From NCBI RefSeq assembly GCF_009849585.1, contig NZ_VCRN01000009.1, positions 115,542-179,541 of the forward strand: a stretch of DNA of 64,000 bases. The letters run 5' to 3'. The notes under the pieces are model-generated. The model worked only from the letters and a program-made list of their open reading frames with translations, was not told where the DNA came from and searched no databases. A program made the translations under genes and the position numbers. Shown here piece by piece: positions 43,834 through 52,778 of the stretch (position 1 is the first letter of the stretch; each line of letters opens with the position of its first letter). Source of the DNA: Bacillus sp. ZZV12-4809 (GTDB taxonomy: Bacteria > Bacillota > Bacilli > Bacillales > Cytobacillaceae).

Positions 43834-45096
43834 ATGAAAAAGGTTTTTGCAAATTACAAGCTAACCATCTTCCTGCTCCTCTCCATCCTCATCGGCGGAG
43901 TTGCCGGAGTGGTTTTTGGCCCCAAGACTGCGGTTGTGAAGCCGTTTGGGGATTTATTCTTGAATTTATTGTTTATGATCATAGTGCCGCTCGTCTTTTT
44001 TAGCATCGCTTCCAGCCTTGCAAATATGGGCGGTATGAAAAGACTTGGGAAGATTATGGCCGGGATTTTCACCGTGTTTTTTATTACGGCTGTCATTTCT
44101 GCCATCCTGGGCTTCATCGGGATTTCGATTGTGGATCCGCTGAAGAATACAGATGTCTCTGCAATTAAGAGCATTATGGCGGAAGCTACTATCGATCCTG
44201 AAGCGGAAGAAATCACATTCCTGGGTCAGCTGGTTCAGGCGTTCACGGTTCCTGATTTCCAAATGCTGTTCTCAAAGAGCAACATGCTGCAGCTGATTGT
44301 ATTCTCGATTTTATTTGGATTGGCAACAGCGATGTCAGGTGAAAAAGGCAGACCGATTGCCAATCTCCTTTCATCCGGTTCAGCCGTGATGATGAAGTTT
44401 GTTGGATTTGTCATGTACTATGCGCCAATCGGTCTTGGCTGTTACTTCGCTACCATCATTGGTGAGCTTGGCCCGCAGATTTTGGGCGGATATGTCCGTG
44501 TGTTTGTGCTTTATCTGGTATTGACTCTTATTTACTTCTTTGTTTTCTTTACGCTATACGCCTTTGCGGCTGGCGGTAAAGATGGCGTCAAGGTGTTCTG
44601 GAAAAATGCGATCACTCCTTCTGTCAGTGCGATTGCCACATGCTCGAGTGCAGCATGTATCCCAATTAACCTGGCCGCTGTCCGAAAAATGGGTGTACCC
44701 CAGGACATTGCGGAGACGATGATCCCGCTTGGAGCGAACACACATAAGGATGGTTCTGTTATTGGCGGAGTCTTTAAGATCGTCTTCCTGTTCAGCTTGT
44801 TCGGAAAAGACATGTCGAGCATGACAAGCATCATTACGATCCTTGTTATTTCGTTCCTGGTTGGAGCTGTTATGGGTGCCATTCCAGGCGGCGGGATGAT
44901 AGGCGAAATGCTGATCCTGAGTGTGTTCGGCTTCCCTCCTGAGGTGCTGCCGGTTATCGCTGTTATATCTACGGTCATTGATGCACCGGCTACCCTCCTG
45001 AATTCAGCCGGCAACACGGTTTCGGCCATGATGGTCAGCCGGATTGTTGAAGGGAAGAATTGGCTGAAGGAATCATTGCTAATTAAACAAGCCTAA
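43834..45096 (+). CDS. Dicarboxylate/amino acid:cation symporter (SDF/DAACS family)
   Basis: 420 residues, glutamate-transporter fold. Motifs are M-I-I-V-P-L-V-F-F-S-I, the serine-rich reentrant loop A-T-C-S-S-A-A-C-I-P, P-L-G-A-N-T-H-K-D-G and a C-terminal D-A-P-A-T-L-L-N-S-A-G-N-T. The reentrant loop and N-T-H-K-D-G differ from classic GltP (N-M-D-G), so the substrate may not be glutamate. Monocistronic with its own terminator. Confidence 0.9.
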   Translation: MKKVFANYKLTIFLLLSILIGGVAGVVFGPKTAVVKPFGDLFLNLLFMIIVPLVFFSIASSLANMGGMKRLGKIMAGIFTVFFITAVISAILGFIGISIVDPLKNTDVSAIKSIMAEATIDPEAEEITFLGQLVQAFTVPDFQMLFSKSNMLQLIVFSILFGLATAMSGEKGRPIANLLSSGSAVMMKFVGFVMYYAPIGLGCYFATIIGELGPQILGGYVRVFVLYLVLTLIYFFVFFTLYAFAAGGKDGVKVFWKNAITPSVSAIATCSSAACIPINLAAVRKMGVPQDIAETMIPLGANTHKDGSVIGGVFKIVFLFSLFGKDMSSMTSIITILVISFLVGAVMGAIPGGGMIGEMLILSVFGFPPEVLPVIAVISTVIDAPATLLNSAGNTVSAMMVSRIVEGKNWLKESLLIKQA

Positions 45097-45099
45097 AGA

Positions 45100-45133
45100 A
45101 AGGACGTGTGGAAATTTCCACACGTCCTTTTTT
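45100..45133 (+). terminator. Terminator of the symporter gene
   Basis: A perfect 30-bp palindromic stem whose arms begin AAGGACGTGTGG, followed by a T run. Confidence 0.9.
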
Positions 45134-45160
45134 CTTGTTATACCCTTTTTCAACAAATGG

Positions 45161-46036
45161 CTATTTTATCTTCGATTTATGTTTTCCTTTAATAAAATCA
45201 ACGGCTTCCCTCGTTTTATCCAGATGCTTCACAGTCTCTTCATACTGTTGGGATGCTGCCCGCATAAAAAGAATATCAATCACGTGCAGCTGAGCCATCC
45301 GTGAGGAAGTCGCACCGCTTCGGAAGGTTGCCTCTTTTGTTGTAGACGTATAAAGGCGGATATCAGCCCGATCGGATACCATGGACGATCCATATTTGGT
45401 TAAGCTTATGGTTGTGGCCCCTTTTTGATTAGCAAGCTCAATAAGCTTGGCGACTTCAATTGTTTGGCCGGAGAAAGAAATGCCTACAACAACATCTTCT
45501 TCGCTTGCATTCGCAATCACTGTTGCTGCAAGATGCAGGTCGGAAAAAGCATTCGACATGTGGTTGATCCTTAAAAACTTTTGCTGTGCATCCTGTGCGA
45601 TAATATTAGAAGCCCCTACCCCAAAAAAATGAATCGTTTTCGCATTTTGTATGGCATCTACAGCTTTGGACAATTCGTCTGTACTAAGAAGCTCTGCTGT
45701 TTCACGTAAGGTTTGAATACTATTATTCGTCATTTTTTGAATAATCGAACTGAGGGACTCGTTTGGTTCAATATCCCTAAAACCTTGTTCTTTTGTTTTT
45801 TGAAGGTCTCCCGCAATCCTCAGCTTTAAGTCTTGAAACCCCTTCAAGTCCAAAGATTTACAAAGTCTTATGACAGCTGCACTGCTTGTATTGCTCTGCT
45901 TCCCTAATTCACTTGCTGTTAAGGAAATGGATTCCTTAGGGTTTTTTAATATATACGCAGCAATTTTGCTTTCTGAAGGCGGGAGCTTTGGAAGCATTTC
46001 GGACAGCATCACAAGTCCACCGGTCATAAATGACAT
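45161..46036 (-). CDS. MurR/RpiR-family regulator of the murein-sugar salvage locus
   Basis: About 291 residues; the exact start (46045 GTG, 46036 ATG or 46027 ATG) is uncertain. HTH_6 domain with N-T-S-S-A-A-V-I-R-L-C-K-S-L-D-L-K-G-F and SIS domain with F-F-G-V-G-A-S-N and G-I-S-F-S-G-Q-T. Homologues sense MurNAc-6-phosphate or related sugar phosphates. It is the last gene of the ABC/NamZ transcription unit, so it likely regulates it. Confidence 0.9.
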   Translation of the reverse strand: MSFMTGGLVMLSEMLPKLPPSESKIAAYILKNPKESISLTASELGKQSNTSSAAVIRLCKSLDLKGFQDLKLRIAGDLQKTKEQGFRDIEPNESLSSIIQKMTNNSIQTLRETAELLSTDELSKAVDAIQNAKTIHFFGVGASNIIAQDAQQKFLRINHMSNAFSDLHLAATVIANASEEDVVVGISFSGQTIEVAKLIELANQKGATTISLTKYGSSMVSDRADIRLYTSTTKEATFRSGATSSRMAQLHVIDILFMRAASQQYEETVKHLDKTREAVDFIKGKHKSKIK

Positions 46037-46121
46037 GAACACCACATCTTTCTCTCTATAAATTGTTTTATGGTGGAATAAACTGGGGGATCTTTACTCA
46101 TCCCTTCAGTTAAACGCAAAA

Positions 46122-47069
46122 CTAAATCGTTTTTTTCATTACATGGAATGTACGCGTAATTTCAAAGCCAGTCTTTTTATACAAATACCCTGCAGAAGTC
46201 TTCTCGCCTGTCCATAAAAACCAGGCGCCATGAAGGCCTTCTGAACGCATTTTGTGCAGGCATTCGTTTAGCAGAATTTTCCCTAGCCCTTTCCCCTGCT
46301 GCTCTGGATCCACTCCAAAAGGTCCGAAGCGGTCAGGAATACCTTCATAGCCTCCATAAATACAGAAACCAACCACCTTATTTCCTTCACGCGCAACTAA
46401 TATCCGCTCTAATGGAAGGCCCTGCAAGACCCCTTCGCGTATGGCTCTTCCCCAGTCCGGGTTGAACTTTATATTGGCAAATTGAATGACTTCATAAAGG
46501 TCTTTATCTTTTGCTTCATTGAAAGTATATCCTTCTTCTTCCCTTTGATTCTTTAGTGCATTCACGGCCTGAGGCACCTGGAATCCAACTAAATTGCGGT
46601 CCATGGCAACAGGTGAATACAGCTTTTGAAATCCTTGTTTTTGTAAAAATTCAAAAGCCTCCGGGTAATTTTCCTCGTCAATTCCCGGCAAAATATAATT
46701 CGGTGCATAGGAAGCAAAAAATACGTTCGTCCTGCCGTTTTCTTTTAAAAAACGAACGGCGGCCTCCATCAGCTCCTTTCCCACACCTGAGCGCCGGTAG
46801 TCTGGATGAACAAAAAAGAAGGGAATCCAGCCATTTTCCGGTTCCAAATCTGTTCCAAACATAGGCAATAACCTTCTAACAGCATAAACACAGCCTACTA
46901 ATGCATCCTTCTCGAATGCTAATCGCAATCCTTGCGGGTCAAAATTCCCATCTAATAATACTAAATTTCTGAATCTTTTTGAAGTAATAGGATCTTTTGC
47001 TAAACATTGATTCCACAAACTCACAATTTTTGTTTCGTCACCTGATTGATAATAGCGGTACGTTGCCAT
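46122..47069 (-). CDS. Double GNAT acetyltransferase in the murein locus (copy 1)
   Basis: 315 residues from ATG 47069 with AAGGGGAG upstream. Two GNAT modules: the first with F-V-H-P-D-Y-R-R-S-G-V-G-K-E-L, the second with V-D-P-E-Q-Q-G-K-G-L-G-K-I-L-L; both are acetyl-CoA-binding loops. A similar two-domain protein is at 60128-61078. Substrate unknown; amino sugars freed from murein are plausible. Confidence 0.88.
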   Translation of the reverse strand: MATYRYYQSGDETKIVSLWNQCLAKDPITSKRFRNLVLLDGNFDPQGLRLAFEKDALVGCVYAVRRLLPMFGTDLEPENGWIPFFFVHPDYRRSGVGKELMEAAVRFLKENGRTNVFFASYAPNYILPGIDEENYPEAFEFLQKQGFQKLYSPVAMDRNLVGFQVPQAVNALKNQREEEGYTFNEAKDKDLYEVIQFANIKFNPDWGRAIREGVLQGLPLERILVAREGNKVVGFCIYGGYEGIPDRFGPFGVDPEQQGKGLGKILLNECLHKMRSEGLHGAWFLWTGEKTSAGYLYKKTGFEITRTFHVMKKTI

Positions 47070-47100
47070 GTATTTCTCCCCTTCCATTAACTTTACTATT

Positions 47101-48246
47101 CTACTTATATAATAAATAAGGCTTTGCCTGCTCATTGAATCTTTCAAGCTGCTCCTCACAAGCCTGTAAGAATTCGTTTATCTTGCCCTCTAAAATGATC
47201 GTTCTCAGCCTATTGGTCCCTGCTAGCAAATCGAAGAAATACTTTTCTCTGTGCTGAATAAATTGAAATTGTTTCGGATACATCTCAGCAATGGTCTCCA
47301 GCACAGTCAGCCCCGTTTTTAAAGAATGAACGGCTGAACGGTCTGCTATATGTAATTGAATCCCTTCACAAACCTGGTCTTTAAATTTTTGATAAAAAGG
47401 TTTAAATGATGTAGGACGGACCAGCACACCCGGGATGTTTCGTTCATTTATATTCCTGGCTAAACGGTACCCATCAATAAATGGTGCCCCGATATATTCA
47501 AAAGGGCGGGTTGTTCCTCTCCCTTCTGACAAATTCGTCCCCTCCACTAAGCAGGTTCCTGGATAAAGCAAGCCCATATCTAATCCAGTCGTGTTAGGAG
47601 ATGGCGGCACCCAAAACATACCCGTTTGATCATAGTACATATGCCGTTCCCAGCCGTCCATTTTAACAACGGTTAAATCGCAATTAATGCCGAACTCATG
47701 CTTATAAAGCAAAGCGATCTCCCCAACAGTCATTCCGTGCCTATTCGGGATTGGATAAAGACCCACAAAGGATCTGAACCCATCTTCAACTAAGTTTCCT
47801 TCCACCTCTGTGCCTGAAATCGGATTGGGCCGGTCCAGCACTACAAATTGCTTTCCATACTCAGCGCATGCTTCCATCATGTAGGCCATCGTATAGATGA
47901 ATGTATAGTATCGGGCCCCAATATCCTGAAGATCAAACACGATCACATCCACATGGTCGAGCATTTCCTTTGATGGTTTTTTGGATGAACCATACAGACT
48001 AAATACGGGAACCCCTGTATACGGATCAATCGAGGATTCGACACTTTCACCTTCTTTTGCATCACCGCGAATACCATGCTCTGGCCCGTATAATGCCGTT
48101 AAGTTAATTTCAGGGTGTTCATGAAAAAGGTCAATGGCCGGTACAAGCCTTTCATTCACCCCTGTCATATTGGTCACCAGTCCGATTCTCATCTTTTTGA
48201 AATGACGGAATTCATTTTCTAAAAAAAGATCCAGTCCAATTTTCAT
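47101..48246 (-). CDS. namZ: Exo-beta-N-acetylmuramidase NamZ (DUF1343)
   Basis: 381 residues. Family motifs include G-L-V-T-N-M-T-G-V, L-Y-G-P-E-H-G-I-R-G, V-F-D-L-Q-D-I-G-A-R-Y-Y-T-F and S-E-G-R-G-T-T-R-P-F-E. NamZ removes MurNAc from the non-reducing end of glycan chains. In B. subtilis it is secreted; this copy has no signal peptide and begins M-K-I-G-L-D, so it should act inside the cell on imported disaccharides. Confidence 0.92.
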   Translation of the reverse strand: MKIGLDLFLENEFRHFKKMRIGLVTNMTGVNERLVPAIDLFHEHPEINLTALYGPEHGIRGDAKEGESVESSIDPYTGVPVFSLYGSSKKPSKEMLDHVDVIVFDLQDIGARYYTFIYTMAYMMEACAEYGKQFVVLDRPNPISGTEVEGNLVEDGFRSFVGLYPIPNRHGMTVGEIALLYKHEFGINCDLTVVKMDGWERHMYYDQTGMFWVPPSPNTTGLDMGLLYPGTCLVEGTNLSEGRGTTRPFEYIGAPFIDGYRLARNINERNIPGVLVRPTSFKPFYQKFKDQVCEGIQLHIADRSAVHSLKTGLTVLETIAEMYPKQFQFIQHREKYFFDLLAGTNRLRTIILEGKINEFLQACEEQLERFNEQAKPYLLYK

Positions 48247-48287
48247 TCCTGCACCGCCTTTTAAATTTACTGAAAAAGAAAACCCGC

Positions 48288-48929
48288 TTAAACCTTCTGC
48301 GAGTTTTGACTTCCCATTTGAATTTGTTCTTTAGGAAATGCCCTTACTGCAATCCACATCATTACGTAGCTCATTAATCCACCGCCAATAAAGAGGACTA
48401 GAATAGGCAGGTATTTTAGAAGGATTAGTAAAAGGACAGTTCCTGCAACCATAAAAATCGTCAATAGCGGACGTCCAGCCGCTATAATGAATGAGTATTT
48501 TACATAGGCCAATGTTTTGAACTTAAAATGAACAAACACCGGGAACATATAGAGAATACATATAAAATAGATGATTAAGAGGAACAAAATGATAAACGAA
48601 AAAGATTGAAAGATAAATTGTTCTGATGTCTGAAAAAAACGAAGGTCCACATATAAAATCAAACCAATGATGATGAATAAGTAGCCAATCAGGTTAGATT
48701 GAATAAAATTTTGCTTATATGCCGCCCAAAAGGTTTTCACGACAGGCACTTCCCGTTCTCCAACCACCCATTTCCTTGTAACGGTAAACATGGCTGCTGT
48801 TGAAGGAAAAAATCCTGCTGCTCCTAATCCTGCCAGTGTAAAAAGAATCCACAGCAAATTGACATACATTAATCTCGTTATCCATTCTGATATGTCATAC
48901 AATTTTCGTATCAGTCCATCGAATCCCAT
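48288..48929 (-). CDS. YesL-like DUF624 membrane protein
   Basis: 213 residues from ATG 48929 with AGAGGGG upstream. Five hydrophobic helices; W-I-T-R-L-M-Y-V-N-L-L-W and F-P-S-T-A-A-M-F are typical of DUF624. Such proteins usually accompany LplABC-type importers, as here, and their role is unknown. Confidence 0.9.
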   Translation of the reverse strand: MGFDGLIRKLYDISEWITRLMYVNLLWILFTLAGLGAAGFFPSTAAMFTVTRKWVVGEREVPVVKTFWAAYKQNFIQSNLIGYLFIIIGLILYVDLRFFQTSEQFIFQSFSFIILFLLIIYFICILYMFPVFVHFKFKTLAYVKYSFIIAAGRPLLTIFMVAGTVLLLILLKYLPILVLFIGGGLMSYVMMWIAVRAFPKEQIQMGSQNSQKV

Positions 48930-49026
48930 TGTAAGTTCCCCTCTATGTTCCATTTTTTCTAATTCATTTAGCAGCCCCAACCCTAATCGAAGAGCTGGGG
49001 CTGTCTAAATTCACGCATTAAGATTA

Positions 49027-50613
49027 CTATTTTGCTTCTTTAAATCGGTCATAGGCAGCCTGGTGAATTTTTTCCAGCTTTTCAACTCCTAAACTCTTAA
49101 GTGTTGAAACATACTTATCCCACTGATCAAAGGATACTTCGCCAGATACAAATTTTGCCTCCATTTGCTCTATATAGCTATCAATATCCGGTTTTAACGT
49201 ATTCACTTCACTTTGCTCATCCATTGTTAAATACACCTGAGGAAATGGCACTTCCGCATGAGGCAGATATTCATCCTCAACCCAACCGGCGATTTTATGA
49301 ATGGTTGGATTATCTTCTTTTAGGAAGAAATCGTTTTCAATTACCATCGGTACTGGAGTTCCTGCACCAGGAGCATCTTGTGCATTCGCCTGGGTTGTAT
49401 TCATCCCTTCCGGCGCAAGCAGTCTCCAGGCCGTTTTTGAATCATCTGTCCACTCCCAGTTTTCCCCTTCTACTCCTAAACGGGCAAGAATGGAGCCTTC
49501 TTCAGAGTATAAATGGTCGATCCAGCGCATTGTAGCCTCAGGATTCTTGTTTTCACTCGTTATGGCAAATCGTCCGCGTTTAACTTCAGGAATTTTCGTC
49601 ACAACTTTTTTATCAAATTCCGGGCTGGTTAATGGCGGCAGTAATGGATACTTTGCTGCTTCTGTTACATCAGCGAATCCAATCATAACGATTGGCCATG
49701 TCGGGAAGACACCTACTTTATTTTCAGCGCCTTTTGCAACATACTGCTCCCAGGTATGAGAGAAGACTTGCTGGTCCAGTAATTTTTCCTCATATAAACG
49801 ATTCAGGAATTTTAAATACTCCTTGTACCCGTCTTGTGTAAATGCATATTTCACTTTGCCATCGACTTCAGTTATGCCATCCGTCTGATTAACACCAAAA
49901 GCAGGCAGGATGTTAAATCTTAGATCGGCAAGGGTAGGTGCAGATAATGGGATTTCATCATCCTTCCCATTTTTATTGGCATCCTCTTCTTTAAACTTTT
50001 TAAATAGCTCATACAATTCCTCCGTTGATTCCGGCCGTTCAGCTCCTACATTTTCGAGCCAATAGCCGTTCATCCAGGTTAATGGCGCTTGGGAGTGGCT
50101 TAAATTATCAATCCCTGGCAGCGTATAAATATGGCCATCGGGCGCTGTAATGGAAGCTTTTAAATCAGGATATTTTTCCATTACCTTTTTTAAATTAGGA
50201 GCGTATTTGTCAATTAAATCCTCCAGCGGAATTAATAATCCCTGTGAACCGTAATCCACCTCTTCACTGGCCGTAAATTGGCCGCCAAAAAATACATCTG
50301 GAAGCTCTAAGCTTGAAAACGCTAATTGCTTTTTTTGTTTAAACTGATCGGAGGTGGCTGTCGTAAATTTAAAATCAATGTTTGTGAGTTCATTCATTTC
50401 TTTGAAGAACGCCATTTCGCCCCATGCAGGCTGAAGAGGAGAAGATTGCCCCATCATTTCCAGCTTAATCGGCTCGTCCACGATTGGATAATTGCTTTCA
50501 TTAAAATTCTTAGGCGGCTCTTTCGGACCGGATGTTTCCTCATTTTTCGTACATCCCGCAAGTAAAGACATTGCCAGTACTGACGTTAATACAACACCTG
50601 AAGCCTTTTTCAT
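49027..50613 (-). CDS. Extracellular solute-binding lipoprotein (LplA/family 1 type)
   Basis: 528 residues from ATG 50613 with AAGGGGGAAAA upstream; the frame runs further to 50721 but without a signal. Lipobox L-L-A-G-C, Cys21. Long binding protein as in LplA/YtcQ systems for complex oligosaccharides. With the two permeases upstream it forms an ABC importer. In this locus, a murein disaccharide or muropeptide is the most likely ligand (inference). Confidence 0.92.
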   Translation of the reverse strand: MKKASGVVLTSVLAMSLLAGCTKNEETSGPKEPPKNFNESNYPIVDEPIKLEMMGQSSPLQPAWGEMAFFKEMNELTNIDFKFTTATSDQFKQKKQLAFSSLELPDVFFGGQFTASEEVDYGSQGLLIPLEDLIDKYAPNLKKVMEKYPDLKASITAPDGHIYTLPGIDNLSHSQAPLTWMNGYWLENVGAERPESTEELYELFKKFKEEDANKNGKDDEIPLSAPTLADLRFNILPAFGVNQTDGITEVDGKVKYAFTQDGYKEYLKFLNRLYEEKLLDQQVFSHTWEQYVAKGAENKVGVFPTWPIVMIGFADVTEAAKYPLLPPLTSPEFDKKVVTKIPEVKRGRFAITSENKNPEATMRWIDHLYSEEGSILARLGVEGENWEWTDDSKTAWRLLAPEGMNTTQANAQDAPGAGTPVPMVIENDFFLKEDNPTIHKIAGWVEDEYLPHAEVPFPQVYLTMDEQSEVNTLKPDIDSYIEQMEAKFVSGEVSFDQWDKYVSTLKSLGVEKLEKIHQAAYDRFKEAK

Positions 50614-50701
50614 TTTTATTTTCCCCCTTTTTAATTTCAAGCTAACCAGCCTCTTTATAAATACTGCTTTACCACCACACCCTTTCAGGAGAATATCCGC
50701 A

Positions 50702-51592
50702 TTATTCTTTAATGGAGCCAATCATGACACCTTTAAGGAAAAAGCGCTGCAGGAATGGGTACACAATGAGCAGCGGTGCGGCAGATACAATCATTACGGC
50801 GTATTTCACAATACTTGCCACTCGTGCCTGCTCTCCAATGGCCTTAATATCCGTACCCTGCATCATGAGCTCGGTTGTCATTTCCTGCTGAATCAATATA
50901 TCCCTTAAAATGAGCTGTAACGGAAATAATTCCCGGTCGGATAAGTAGATGAGACCGCTAAAATAGGAATTCCAGTGGCCCACCCCGTAAAACAAGGCCA
51001 TTACGGCAATGATAGGAGCCGATAATGGCAATACAATTTGGAAAAAGGTTCTGAATACGGAGGCCCCATCCACTTCTGCCGCTTCTTCTAAACCTTTTGG
51101 GATGGTAACCCGGAAGAATGTCATCGTGACAATGATATTCCAAACAGAAGCTGCACTCGGTATAACCATCGCCCAGATTGTATTGATCATGCCTAAGTCT
51201 CTTACTAATAGATAAGTAGGAATTAACCCTCCATCAAAAAACATCGTAAAAATTAACAGACCCATTATAAAGCCTCTGCCTACCAGTTCCTGTTTGGCCA
51301 GCGCATAGGCACACGGCAATGTGACAGCAAGGTTGATAAAGGTCCCAAGCAACGTGTAAAAAATCGTGTTTCTGTATCCAATCCAAATCTCCTTACTTTG
51401 GAAAACTCTCTTAAATCCTTCAAAGGTAATATCCTTTGGAAATAGCCACATCTTCCCGGAGTTCACATAGCTAGGGTCACTGATGGAGGCACTAATGATA
51501 TAGATCAGCGGATACAAAATGATGATGAGGAAAAATCCAATTAAAAGCTTATTGCAGATGTCAAAAATCCTGTCAGCTCTGGTTTCTCTCAT
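50702..51592 (-). CDS. ABC permease, LplC/YtcP type
   Basis: 296 residues, six helices, EAA-loop E-E-A-A-E-V-D-G-A-S-V-F-R-T-F-F. ABC sugar permease (CUT1) partner of the gene upstream, 13 bases away. Confidence 0.92.
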   Translation of the reverse strand: MRETRADRIFDICNKLLIGFFLIIILYPLIYIISASISDPSYVNSGKMWLFPKDITFEGFKRVFQSKEIWIGYRNTIFYTLLGTFINLAVTLPCAYALAKQELVGRGFIMGLLIFTMFFDGGLIPTYLLVRDLGMINTIWAMVIPSAASVWNIIVTMTFFRVTIPKGLEEAAEVDGASVFRTFFQIVLPLSAPIIAVMALFYGVGHWNSYFSGLIYLSDRELFPLQLILRDILIQQEMTTELMMQGTDIKAIGEQARVASIVKYAVMIVSAAPLLIVYPFLQRFFLKGVMIGSIKE

Positions 51593-51605
51593 TTAGGCCC
51601 CTCCT

Positions 51606-52592
51606 TTACCACAGGCTTGTACCTGTTTTTCTAGCCAGTCGATTAAAAAAGACAAGGATGATTAGATTAATAACCGAGTTGAATAACCCAACTGCAGTAG
51701 AATAACTGAATTGCCCTGTTAAAATCCCAATATCGTAGACATATGTTTGTATGACCTGAGACGCCTCTAAGTTGAGCGGGTTTTGCATAAGTAAGATCTT
51801 TTCAAATCCAACTGTCATGAAATTTCCCATATTTAAGATTAATAGAATGATAATTGTAGGCATAATTCCTGGTAAATTAATATGGAGAATTCTCTGCAAC
51901 CGGGTTGCTCCGTCTACTTTCGCAGCTTCATGAAGCTGCGGATCAATCCCTGCCAATGCTGCTAAGTAAATAATTGCTCCCCACCCAAGGTTCTGCCATT
52001 CACCGGAAAATACATAAATAGCCTTAAACCATGCAGGATTCGTCATGAAATCAATCGGTTCAAACCCTAATAGCTGAATAAAATGGTTAACAATCCCTGT
52101 CAAAGGATCCAGGAAAGCAACCAGCATCCCTACAAATACAACAACTGAGATGAAATGGGGTGCATATGTAATCGTTTGAGCAGCCTTCTTGAATTTACTG
52201 TCACGCAGCTCATTTAATGAAAGGGCTACAATAATGGATATTGGAAATAGCGCCAGCTGGAATAAATTAATCGATAACGTATTCCACATTAAATCCCAGA
52301 AATAATAGGAATTAAAAAATCGGATAAAGTGGTCAAAGCCCACCCACTCGCTTCCCCATATCCCTTTCGTTGCAACGAAATTCTTGAATGCAATTTGCAC
52401 CCCATACATCGGGTAGTATTTGAAGACTAGGAAATATAAAAGCGCAGGCGCTAAAAGTACATACAGCTGCCAATGCTTTTTTATTTTTTTCAGCTTTGTC
52501 CTTTTAATTTGTTTATTGATTTGTGATTCGGCTTTCCCTGTTGGGCTGATGTTTTTTTGTAAATTGCTTTCCGTTACTTGTTGGCTCTCCAT
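51606..52592 (-). CDS. ABC permease, LplB/YteP type
   Basis: 328 residues. A basic cytoplasmic N-terminus (K-R-T-K-L-K-K-I-K-K) and six helices, EAA loop H-E-A-A-K-V-D-G-A-T-R. No ATPase gene lies in this locus; importers of this class in B. subtilis share the ATPase MsmX. First gene of the ABC unit. Confidence 0.92.
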   Translation of the reverse strand: MESQQVTESNLQKNISPTGKAESQINKQIKRTKLKKIKKHWQLYVLLAPALLYFLVFKYYPMYGVQIAFKNFVATKGIWGSEWVGFDHFIRFFNSYYFWDLMWNTLSINLFQLALFPISIIVALSLNELRDSKFKKAAQTITYAPHFISVVVFVGMLVAFLDPLTGIVNHFIQLLGFEPIDFMTNPAWFKAIYVFSGEWQNLGWGAIIYLAALAGIDPQLHEAAKVDGATRLQRILHINLPGIMPTIIILLILNMGNFMTVGFEKILLMQNPLNLEASQVIQTYVYDIGILTGQFSYSTAVGLFNSVINLIILVFFNRLARKTGTSLW

Positions 52593-52620
52593 CCTGTTTT
52601 GCCAACCCCCTTTCTTTTTT

Positions 52621-52652
52621 AAGGGAGCATCCTAAGCAGGATCAGCTCCCTT
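52621..52652. other. Stem-loop upstream of the ABC operon
   Basis: AAGGGAGC-ATCCT / AGGAT-CA-GCTCCCTT around a 4-base loop. No T run follows on either strand, so it is not a standard terminator. It sits in the leader of the permease gene and could stabilise or regulate the messenger. The AT-rich region 52660-52740 just beyond may hold the operon promoter. Confidence 0.5.
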
Positions 52653-52778
52653 GAATGGGATATTCTATTTTGAATATTCTTAAAATTTATTATATAACAA
52701 ATTTTAAAATAATAAATCAAAATTTTATAAATTTATCCGATTATTTATTTCAACCACACTGGCCAAACCCTTCATTCT

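Noticed and set aside
52621..52652. Terminator between nagZ and the ABC permease gene.
   Set aside because: Strong stem but no T run on either strand; listed as a stem-loop only.
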